Positions 56,519 through 64,000 of a DNA stretch of 64,000 nucleotides are shown here, one piece after another (the first letter of the stretch is position 1; every line of letters starts with the position of its first letter). A model generated the notes under the pieces. That model was not told the DNA's origin. It was given only the letters and a program-made list of their open reading frames with translations, and did not search any database. A program made the translations under genes and the position numbers. Origin of the DNA: Chrysophaeum taylorii (taxonomy: Eukaryota > Sar > Pelagophyceae > Pelagomonadales > Pelagomonadaceae); contig JAQMWT010000670.1 of the NCBI GenBank assembly GCA_029834535.1, positions 186,001 to 250,000 of the forward strand, given 5' to 3'.

Positions 56519-56846
56519 ATCGGGAGAATCCTGTATCTTCTCGGATCCGTTCGCTGAGTCCAACTTCTTGGAAAACCAACTGGACACCGCACAACTTGAC
56601 TCGCTGGTGCCATCCATACTGAATGCTTTACTTGCACTCACGTTCCGTATGGTACCACACCATTCTGCTATTGTTCTTCACCACCTGACAGCAGAAGCTG
56701 ACGAGGACGATACCGATACTCTCGAACCAGTAACGATGTCCGCCACCTCAGATAGCCTTAACACACTGTCTGTCGTACCTGTGTTTCGTAATGCTCTGTT
56801 CAAAAGCGCCAAGTCGACTCTCAGCTCCACCAAGTCCAAGCCCTAA
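56418..56846 (+). CDS. Unidentified ORF overlapping ORF B (ORF C, 142 codons)
   Basis: Overlaps the end of ORF B by 100 bp in another frame. After a Pro/Thr start it reads ESGESCIFSDPFAESNFLEN, LVPSILNALLALTFRMV and an acidic stretch (AEADEDDTDTLEP), ending Lys/Ser-rich. It may simply be the true C-terminal half of ORF B separated by a frameshift. Confidence 0.4.
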   Translation: MTNMPPTTPPRTITSIICVTSCSRVFLSIPLACESGESCIFSDPFAESNFLENQLDTAQLDSLVPSILNALLALTFRMVPHHSAIVLHHLTAEADEDDTDTLEPVTMSATSDSLNTLSVVPVFRNALFKSAKSTLSSTKSKP

Positions 56847-57404
56847 GCCCTAAGACAATCTGCTATACTCTTGATGCTTCGTATGTGACCTCTGCGGCCA
56901 CCAAGACTGTATTCTCCCTTCTTCTTTCTTTCCTTTATCATCATCTTTCTCAAGAGATGTTCTATAGTCGTACCTTGCGCTTACATCTCGAGGGGGTGCA
57001 GAGAAATCTGCTGCTCTTACCCTTATCCGTCCGTTGTGAACGTGATCTCTTCCTTACCCTTCTTCTTCCTATCTACAAAGTCAATTAGTCCTCTGATTTG
57101 TGCTCGAGCTCATCATCATGGTCTAGCGCGTCCCGAGGTATGTAGCACTACACACTTAACCTTTCTCGTGTAGTTCTAGATGCCGCCTGTCGTGTTCTGA
57201 GGATATAGGGAACATAACCTTCATTCCCCGAATTAAATACTTCCAGACGTTCATGATGAGACGGGATGGTTCCCCAGGTGACTTACCACTGCATGCTAAA
57301 TGCTCTGCACCTGCTTAAAAATATCCGTGGTGGATATTGGCTTTGGTTTTGACATGCTTATGACCTATTGAAAGTAGGTTACAGAAGTGATAAAACAATT
57401 TGAC
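56847..57404. other. Non-coding stretch between ORF C and the inverted LTR
   Basis: Pyrimidine-rich to about 57090, then mixed. Short frames only. CTAAGCCCTAAG at 56844 is followed by no recognisable purine tract. No gene is supported. Confidence 0.4.
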
Positions 57405-58048
57405 ATGTTCGAATGAAGGGTTTATAACATGCGAAAGCATATGTACAGTTCGCTATTTTAAGCGTGAACGTACTTACAAGACCAAACAAAGCAACATGCC
57501 ATTTAAACAAGATGATTTGAGACTGAAGAATGGATTAATTCTCGAGCAGTCAGTCTTTTGTTGGGGAATGGAAGGAAAAAACCCGTACAGGTTTCCGCGG
57601 CTCGTATAGGAAAAATTTTAATTTTATTGGTTATGCGAGTGCACATGACCAGTGACCGACCCAACTAGGTCGCAAACCAACCTAACTGGTAGGCACACAC
57701 CGTCACACAACAGATATGTACAGTAGACCACCGCCAAACACATTGTCGCATTGTACTCGTGATCAGGCGTAAATTGATCACTCCATATATACGTACAACA
57801 CAGTTGGGCTGACACACCTACTCAACTGGGCCCATAACCTGGAGAGATTTGACCCTCTCCGGGTACATGGTAGAGACTGCGTGCAGTCTTAGGCGTGTAC
57901 AGACCATTCCGCTTGTCACATGCTACTACACAAGGTAGGGATTTAGGCCCTAACTCCTTAAGGACATTAGGTCCCATAGAAGCGTTCACACTGACAATGA
58001 TGAAGCCTCCATTAATTAAACAGAAAACCCCATACCTAGAGGGTATGG
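57405..58048 (-). repeat. Inverted LTR copy of the AT-rich copia
   Basis: Reverse complement of 27313-27950 with high similarity (for example GAGCAGTCAGTCTTTTGTTG, CTCTCCGGGTACATGGTAGA). Homology ends near 58048. It lies in the opposite orientation to that expected for a 3' LTR of the + strand ORFs at 54.2-56.8 kb. Confidence 0.85.
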
Positions 58049-59060
58049 GTAGAATCAACATAGTCTGCATTATCTCTACCCCTGTTGAGAGACGTTCTCC
58101 CTTGTTTCCCCAAGCTTGAGAGACTGGACCGGAAGGTGTTCAAGGTTGGTATTAGCGCCGCAGAGACCACCAAACATGTGCTCAAGACCCTTCGTGACCC
58201 CTTGAGGCACAGAGACCGTCGATACGACTGGTGGCAGTTTTGCTTTCCGCCTTGGTTTCAGCCAATCATCCAATAGAGAACAAGGTATGCCCAGCGCGCC
58301 GAGGCGATGGGCCCAGCGAGCATCGATATGCGGGGACTCACTGCGGGAACTCGCGAGGTTATCGACCCTACATTAGCGCGATGCACATGTTGGTCGGCTT
58401 TATGCACGCTTCAGCACAACCAACCTGACTCGGCATCGATCAAGCGCTCCGAGCCTCGCGGAGAGCGTCTGCGTCTGCGGACAACTGTCGGAAATATCGT
58501 TCTCACCGCAGTCGCCCACCTTATCGACCGTCTTATGCCGCAACGTGAACACCGATGAGCAACGAAAGTGGTCATTGCGCACCCCTGAATATTATAGTAA
58601 CATCGACCAGCCTTCCCCTAATATTCGACTCGCAGCAACGAGGCAGCAGCGAGGCAGGTCACGCCGTAGGTATATGTCGATAGATCGACGAGGTGGAGGC
58701 CCTCGGGGACTGCCAATAGTGCGCGTAAATACGGGCTAGCGGGTAGAGTCCGCGTCGGGCACGGCGTGTGCGTAGCAATCCGCTTTGCCCCGGACAAGTT
58801 ACAGGAGACACTTTACGCAGTAAATTTGTACAATGTTCAAGGCAAAATGTTCCATCAAAGACAGTATAAGCTCACCAATACCTACGTAATACCGCTATGT
58901 CGTAAAATAAGGTCTCTGGAGTATTATGGGGGGCTCAAGCAACGGGATTGGACACGGTGCTCACCAACGCTGCCTGCACGACACATAGTACTAGCACGCG
59001 CGCGCGCGTGCAGACTGCACTAAACAAGACCCCCAATTCCCACTTCCCTGGAGTAGTCGG
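58049..59060. other. Unidentified sequence with short frames
   Basis: A 63-codon + frame at 58085-58276 (ISAAETTKHVLKTLRDPLRH, RYDWWQFCFPPW) looks protein-like but is not recognised. The remainder up to 59060 has no long frame and may be decayed transposon DNA. A short (CG)n-like run lies at 58999-59010. Confidence 0.35.
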
Positions 59061-59757
59061 TGCTTAGCATATTATTTGTCGGGAGTCTCGAGTCGAGCGA
59101 GCTGTGGTTGGCGCTCGCATGGAAGCCTCTCGGGCAGAGCAGAGCAGGCCGTTTCAACGCGCCACGATGATCAACTTACACGACGATATCACGACATCGT
59201 CCTGGTTCAACGCGAGTTAAGCCTTCTTGACCTTGGGCTTGAGGCCAGGATTGGCTCGCTTGATGTCGGATTCAACACGCGTAGCGGGAATCCGATTGCG
59301 ACAAGGCCCGATAACGACAGCCAGCCTCCATGGGCGGCCATTGCACGACGAGGACTTGTGCATGGTGTTGTGCTTTTGGAGTCGAGAGGACGGATCGTAT
59401 GAGGATCCACTGTACACCTAGTGGTGGTGGTTTTCGAGGACGAAGACGTAGTAAGAACCGTTGTCTACGGACTCATCGTTCATCATGCCCAAGTCGGCTC
59501 GACGAGAGCGGCGCGGCATCCTTCGTCGCTATGGCGGCGTACCTTCATCGCATCGCAGTCGGTCGCCTCGGCTACAGGTTTGCGCTTGGAGAGCTTGATG
59601 CAAAGGCGCAAACACGCCAGCAGTGCGATAGAGTCGTCGCTTCGCTGGGGCGCTCGTCTTCGTTATCGACGAATGTGCAGTCATCACCCTTATAACATCG
59701 TCGACATCGCTATCACGGTCGCTCCATTTTATATCTGAGATGCTGACGGTCCTCCGC
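59061..59757 (+). pseudogene. Decayed coding-like DNA upstream of the Helitron relics
   Basis: + strand stretches such as VVYGLIVHHAQVGSTRAA and RLRYRRMCSHHP lie just ahead of the helicase relic and could be its N-terminal half. A DE-box-like FVIDECAVITLI can be read near 59665. Too damaged for a firm call. Confidence 0.3.
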
Positions 59758-60828
59758 ATCTTCCTAACTACTAATCGACAGATGTTTGTCTGTCTGTTTG
59801 TTTGTTTGTCTGTCTGTCTGTTTGTCCCTCGATTTAGGGTAAGGATCAGGTAGGCGCGAGAGTAAGGATCATGTAGGCCCACGAGGCAGCCATTGATCCT
59901 CGAAGCCGTCTACGGCGACCTCGCAGACTATTTCCACGACCCGCGGCGGCTCTTTTAGCCAGCGCGCCATTCTCACGCCCCGTTGAAACGATGTTGTCGA
60001 TGCTGACAACGCGCGCATGACTGCGGCCTTTTATTCCCGGAGACGAGGCGTCGGAGTTCTTTTCGGCTGACTAGGCTGGGTCGGAAGACGACGCCTCGCT
60101 CTTTACAGTAGAGTTTTCAACTCCCTGACAACCAACGGCATGCTGACTTTGATCGCGAGCTTAAAGTCTTCGCAACCTCGACCCGTCGCACGGCCACTGC
60201 AACGGTACCAGATACATGATCGATAGTGTCGTTGTCACCGAGGCTCCTCCAACCTGTATCCCTCAAGGCCCGCCGACGCCAAACGATCAACAGGGCAGAC
60301 GCCCCGCGAGGTCGGCGTCCTCTTGCCCAAGCCCGTCTTCTGCCACGTCCAGCTCTACGTGGCTCTCTGTCGATCGGCAACCCCGAGGATATCGTCTTCT
60401 GAGTCGACGACTCCACCCTACCCCACACGTGCTGCGCAATACCGATAAGCCCCCTCACGGCGTCTACACGCGCACTGTAGGTGAACTTACTGGGACCAGG
60501 TGAACTTACTGGGGTTGGAGATTGGGACTAGGTGAGCTGAGTGACCAGGTGAACTTACTGAGACCAAGTGAACTTACAGGGGTTTTTAGAGTGAACGCAA
60601 AGGCGAGCGGCGTGTACGGATCAAAGCAGCTTAGATTGGCGGAGGTGAGAGCGACGAGCTCGAAGGAGAGTGGGGTGAGTGGATGTGAGCACGAGTGGGC
60701 TTACACCGAACTTACTGGGGTTAGAGATTGGGACTAGGTGAACTTACTGGGGCCAGGTGAACTTACTGGGGTTAGAGATTGGGACTAGGTGAACTTACTG
60801 GCGAACTTACTGGCCTGCACTTGTCCTA
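59758..60828 (+). pseudogene. Helitron/PIF1-type helicase relic, tandem unit 1
   Basis: Fragments in different frames follow the order of a Helitron helicase C terminus: LEAVYGDLADYFHD, RAILTPR-like HSHAP plus NDVVDADNARMTAAF (about 59965-60030), FFSAD-like, and REVGVLLPKPVF with CHVQLYVALC (about 60310-60375), the last being helicase motif VI. Many stops. Ends in GGTGAACTTACTGG repeats (60480-60828). Near-duplicate of 60829-61809. Confidence 0.6.
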
Positions 60829-60830
60829 AC
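60480..60830. repeat. GGTGAACTTACTGG minisatellite, block 1
   Basis: The 14-16-bp motif CAGGTGAACTTACTGGG recurs, separated by GGTTAGAGATTGGGACTA spacers. Its reverse complement contains GTAAGT, the consensus 5' splice donor. Confidence 0.85.
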
Positions 60831-61809
60831 TACTAATCGACAGATGTTTGTCTGTCTGTTTGTCTGTTTGTCCCTCGATCTAGGGTAAGGATCAGGTAGG
60901 CGCGAGAGTAAGGATCAGGTAGGCGCGAGAGCCAGATAGTGATCCTCCAAGCCGTCTACGGCGACCTCGCAGACTATTTCCACGACCCGCGGCGGCTCTT
61001 TCAGCGCGCCATTCTCACGCCCCGTCGAAACGATGTTGTCGATGCTGACAACGCGCGCATGACCGCGGCCTTTTTTTCCCGGAGACGAGGCGTCGGAGTT
61101 CTTTTCGGCTGACTAGGCTGGGTCGGAAGACGACGCCTCGCTCTTTACAGTAGAGTTTTCAACTCCCCGACAACCAACGGCATGCTGACAAGAGCAGGGC
61201 CAGACGCCCCGCGAGGTCGGCGTCCTCTTGCCCAAGCCCGTCTTCTGCCACGTCCAGCTCTACGTGGCTCTCTGTCGATCGGCATCCCCGAGGATATACT
61301 CATCTGGGTCGACGACTCCACCCTACCCCACACGTGCTGCGCAATACCGATAAGCCCCCTCCCGGCGTCTACACGCGCACTATAGGTGAACTTACTGGGA
61401 CCAAGCGAACTTACTGGGGTTTGAGATTGGGACTAGGTGAACTGAGTGACCAGGTGAAACTGGGACCAGGTGAACATACTGGGGTTTTTAGAGTAAAGGG
61501 TTTTTAGAGTAAACTCAAAGGTTGGCGGCGCGTGCGGATCAAACTGACCAGGTGAACTTATATGAAACTTACTGGGACCAGGTGAACTTACTGGGGTTAG
61601 AGATTGGGACTAGGTGAACTGAGTGACCAGGTGAAACTGGGACCAGGTGAACATACTGGGGTTTTTAGAGTAAAGGGTTTTTAGAGTAAACTCAAAGGTT
61701 GGCGGCGCGTGCGGATCAAACTGACCAGGTGAACTTATATGAAACTTACTGGGACCAGGTGAACTTACTGGGGTTAGAGATTGGGACTAGGTGAACTTAC
61801 TGGCCTGCA
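60829..61809 (+). pseudogene. Helitron/PIF1-type helicase relic, tandem unit 2
   Basis: Repeats unit 1 from CCTAACTACTAATCGACAG onward. Here RAILTPRRNDVVDADNARM is readable in one frame (about 61010-61065), followed by a FFSAD stretch near 61100. A 140-150-bp segment present in unit 1 (about 60150-60295) is missing. VGVLLPKPVFCHVQLYVALC is kept. GGTGAACTTACTGG repeats follow. Confidence 0.6.
61385..61809. repeat. GGTGAACTTACTGG minisatellite, block 2
   Basis: Same motif as block 1, with an internal higher-order tandem repeat of about 170 bp (61450-61620 and 61620-61790, with GGGTTTTTAGAGTAAA and GGCGGCGCGTGCGGATC). Confidence 0.85.
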
Positions 61810-61819
61810 CTTGTTATAA

Positions 61820-61931
61820 TTAATCGGGAGTTTATGGAATGGGACCGCGAGAAGTACGCCAACACCAAGCTCATCTCCAAGCATCATGAGATTTCGGATG
61901 AGAATAACGACGCTATCGACCTGGCCTCATA
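61820..61931 (+). pseudogene. hAT transposase C terminus, separated fragment
   Basis: INREFMEWDREKYANTKLI...NNDAIDLAS then TAA. The NREFM motif is the usual end of hAT dimerisation domains (LRMNREFM). It matches what is missing from the 51907-54225 gene and is followed by the hAT right end, supporting interruption of one gene by the copia 3' part and Helitron relics. Confidence 0.6.
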
Positions 61932-62346
61932 AAGCCTTTTCCACTCCTGCCCACCATATCCCGCATTTATTTATTACCCAATAATGCCATTCTTTTAAAG
62001 TGTGTTTTCTTGTGCTCCAGCAGGCAGAGGGAGGTACGAGAGACGAGTTGAGGCAAGGAAGACGCTAATAGCGCGTGTGGGTCGTTTTTGAGGCGAGGAA
62101 GACGCTAACTGCGCGTTTTTTTTGGGACGTTTCCAGCCTCAGCCGGCCTCTGTCGGCCGCTTGCGGCCGCTTTTCTCGTTTTCGTGGTGTTGACTTTGAC
62201 TTGACCACCATGAAGGGAGTAGTCATATTAAAAGTTGATTTTGACGTTTACCAGAGATCTGACCACTGTCATCGTGACGTCAAAGTCAAGATTTTTGATG
62301 TGACAAAATTTTCGAGTCACGGTGCAGCCCTAAAGAAGGAAGGAAT
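61932..62346 (+). repeat. hAT 3' region, right terminal inverted repeat and target copy
   Basis: After the transposase stop, TTGAC/GTCAA motifs are dense (62190-62300). The TIR is GGTGCAGCCCTA (62321-62332), followed by AAAGA and GGAAGGAAT (62338-62346). Confidence 0.5.
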
Positions 62347-62953
62347 AACGAGCCTGAAGACAGACAGCCTCGAAGCCTTGATGATGATGATGATGATAAT
62401 GATGGGTACTGTCACGTCGGCGCACCTCTCTTGTTGAGCTTCGACACGACGCATGGCTCGACGAAGAAGAGTATCGATTCTACGGAGAGACTTGCCCTCC
62501 TCCTCTCAAGCATGCCGAATTTTTGTTGACTGTCAATTATTCGCCAGAAGGTGTGCTTCTTACGAGAGAGTCTGAAAAATAGATCGCTCGCGTCGACGGC
62601 AGCGTCATCCTCGATTGGATGTGACTAGAGGCGTGCGTGCCCACGAGGGGCGTAGGCTTATCCCAGCGCCGCAACGGGAGCAGATTCACCGGGGGGGGGT
62701 CGCAGACAAGAGAGGATGTCACGGTATTGAAAAAAGCGGGAGTGCCATTCGCCTTTGTTTTTATGTGGGATTTTCTCTGCGAAGTGCCTAGTTGAGAGGG
62801 ACCCCGACCCGACCCGCGGGGACGACAACACGGCCAGAGAGTTCACCCATATCGTATATGAATCTCTGGTACGCCAGTACACCACTTCAGGTACAGACCT
62901 TTTAAAGGTCGACGGCTAAGACGGGGGGTGCTTGAAGGTTTTTGGTGCGTTGT
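62347..62953. other. Flank between hAT right end and the last copia element
   Basis: Contains an ATG/GAT trinucleotide run (62376-62396) and a short + strand frame (DEEEYRFYGETCPPPLKHAE, 62455-62580) that is not recognised. At 62903-62935 there is TTTTAAAGGTCGACGGCTAAG followed by a G-rich run, a diverged relative of the micro-insertion sequence. Confidence 0.4.
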
Positions 62954-63259
62954 GTGGGGACAGCAATGAAGGCCTTCTTCCCTTGAGGGTTTTCTCTCCG
63001 AATCCAATTCACGGCTTTCCCTCATAATCCCTGCGCTTCTTTCTTTCTCTTGCCGCTCTCATTTACAGTAAAACAACCCGACGAGAAGTTCGCCCAGTCC
63101 GACCCTCGGAGCAAACAACTCTTGCGTGCCGTAAGGTCCAGAGTCCATTGTTTATCTGGGAATAGCTCTGTTCCTCGCCGCCAGCGTGATAGCATCTCAG
63201 GGACGTATGCCCCCTGGGAGGTGAGGAGCTCTATTCCTACTCGAGCAGTAACAAACACG

Positions 63260-63460
63260 CGGGGTATGGCCGGGGGGCGCAGACGGAAGGTTATCGACGA
63301 GTTGGTTGTCAGTCACATCCCGGTCTCCTCGTCGCATGGCGACAAGCTTGATGGTCACTCTCCGCCGACAGACCTTTCGGCGCTCCTCGTCTACAGGCCC
63401 GTGATTCCGGACTGGCTCCTGTCGGTCCGGCCTGGCTCCCATGCTCGGGTTAGTCAGTCA
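63260..63460 (+). mobile_element. SINE-like retroposon copy 5, truncated
   Basis: Starts CGGGGTATGGCCGGGGGGCG and ends CATGCTCGGG followed by TTAGTCAGTCA. The usual 12 bp before the tail are absent. No clear target duplication was found. Confidence 0.75.
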
Positions 63461-63765
63461 ATAAAATTATTTTCCCGTGCTCGCACAGAAACATGCAAGC
63501 GAAGGTTTTTTCCTTTTCTCCCCCTTCTATGGATCGTCTAGACGACGGATCATTATGCGTCCTTGTTAGTCTCAAGTGTTTATTTGGCATTGTAAGTTGC
63601 TTGGTCCCGCACGTAGATTTCACGCACTAGGAACGCAAGCTCACCGCGTTCTGTACGTGCGCATAGTCGCACATGCGAGACCCCTCGTTCTCACATGTGT
63701 TGACACTGTTTATCAATCCCTTCCCCTTGCCGTCACAGGTTAACGCACAAGTCTCACGAAACTAT

Positions 63766-64000
63766 CATGCCAAGCGCACAAGTTCAAGGCACGAGGAGCC
63801 CATCTCCACCACGGACATCCTCAAGCTCGAAAAAAAGCCCCCCTCGTCGAGAAATTGAACGATGGTCTACGTTTTCAAGAGAATGCTACCAAAGTAAGTC
63901 TCGAGTTACTTCGTCGGTATTTGTCCTTTGCGCATGCTGACGCGCTCTTTACGGGAAAAAGGTTTAAATCGCGCTGCCCCAGACGACAATACGCTCTTCG
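63766..64000 (+). pseudogene. gag start of the second AT-rich-family copia, frameshifted
   Basis: PISTTDILKLEKK then, after a frame change in the A/C run at 63830-63850, KLNDGLRFQENATKVSLELL, YLSFAHADALFTGK. The pieces match the N terminus at 28004 (TISTTDIYKQEQ, GLRFQDNSTKVSLQIETL, YVDALF). This supports both as coding genes of one family. Confidence 0.7.

Larger units (their letters stand above)
54226..57404 (+). mobile_element. AT-rich copia-type element, 3' part
   Basis: Begins within the hAT gene at about 54226-54245 with the RT/RNase H boundary (YVHVQMLEHLLRYLRKPEN) and ends before the inverted LTR at 57405. It is likely the same element family as 27118-35015 by composition and missing-domain complementarity. 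Most of RT is absent from both parts. It contains RNase H and two or three further frames. Confidence 0.6.
17190..62332 (+). mobile_element. Putative hAT DNA transposon forming the outer shell of the 45-kb nest
   Basis: The left end at 17190 reads CAGGGCTGCACCTTGAC. The right end, reverse-complemented from 62332, reads TAGGGCTGCACCGTGAC. CAGGG-type ends are typical of hAT elements. Outside both lies GGAAGGAAT (17181-17189 and 62338-62346), although on the right there is a 5-bp AAAGA gap before it. A + strand hAT transposase is split between 51907-54225 and 61820-61931, so both the ends and the gene agree with one + strand element into which everything else was inserted. The AAAGA discrepancy and the great length keep confidence moderate. 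Alternatively, the left end belongs to a different hAT copy. Confidence 0.5.
62954..64000 (+). mobile_element. Second member of the AT-rich copia family, 5' part, runs off the window
   Basis: Starts TGTGTGGGGACAGCAATG and shares GAGGGTTTTCTCTCCG, ACGGCTTTCCCTC and later LTR/leader tracts with 27137-27960. A SINE fragment interrupts it at 63260-63460. gag begins near 63766. It is more GC-rich than its relative. The rest, including any methyltransferase, lies outside the window. Confidence 0.65.

Noticed and set aside
27313-58048. DIRS-type element, because of inverted terminal repeats around pol
   Set aside because: The pol region encodes an aspartic protease and a D-D-E integrase, and no tyrosine recombinase is seen. 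Rearrangement is simpler.
58085-58276. Small gene with RYDWWQFCFPPW end
   Set aside because: Single short frame without homologue, start context or conserved neighbours; left as unidentified sequence.

Overview
The window is eukaryotic nuclear DNA, most likely from a photosynthetic stramenopile (pelagophyte-like). That placement is an inference. It rests on a giant secreted/membrane protein built from MAM, DGWDGA-type, Cys-rich and multi-membrane modules of a kind common in stramenopiles, on very short GT-AG introns, and on hAT and LTR elements of the type common in algal heterokonts. No rRNA, tRNA, CRISPR or bacterial operon structure was seen.

Layout. 36-2690 (minus) is a single-exon exocyst subunit Sec6. 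3.1-6.6 kb is decayed, unidentified coding-like DNA. 7.4-17.06 kb (minus) is one large multi-exon receptor/adhesin-like gene. From 17.19 to 62.33 kb the window is a nest of mobile elements. Its outer shell appears to be a hAT DNA transposon: matching CAGGGCTGCACC-type ends at 17190 and 62332, and a split transposase at 51.9-54.2 and 61.8-61.9 kb. Inside it are: copia 1 (17324-22550, about 96-bp LTRs); copia 2 (36830-51198, same family); a Ty3/gypsy element inserted in the RNase H gene of copia 2, full length at 37363-46709 and truncated at 23990-27117; an AT-rich copia-type element in two pieces (27118-35015 and about 54226-57404) with an inverted LTR at 57405-58048; a short + strand copia fragment (51199-51840); and tandem Helitron-helicase relics (59.8-61.8 kb). 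A 5' part of a second AT-rich-family copia starts at 62.95 kb and runs off the window. Six copies or fragments of a SINE-like retroposon with a (TTAG)n tail are scattered through the nest. The block 21686-27117 is duplicated at 35016-40645.

Most notable: both large LTR retrotransposon types appear to encode a C5-cytosine DNA methyltransferase domain. In the gypsy element it lies between protease and reverse transcriptase and shows motifs I, II, IV, VI, VIII, IX and X. In the copia-type element a more divergent version lies between protease and integrase. In each case the domain directly follows the protease. Carriage of such enzymes by LTR retrotransposons has been reported in dinoflagellates and a charophyte. 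Finding it in two unrelated element classes side by side, in an equivalent position, is the main candidate discovery here. All copies in the window carry frameshifts or stops, so none is claimed to be active.
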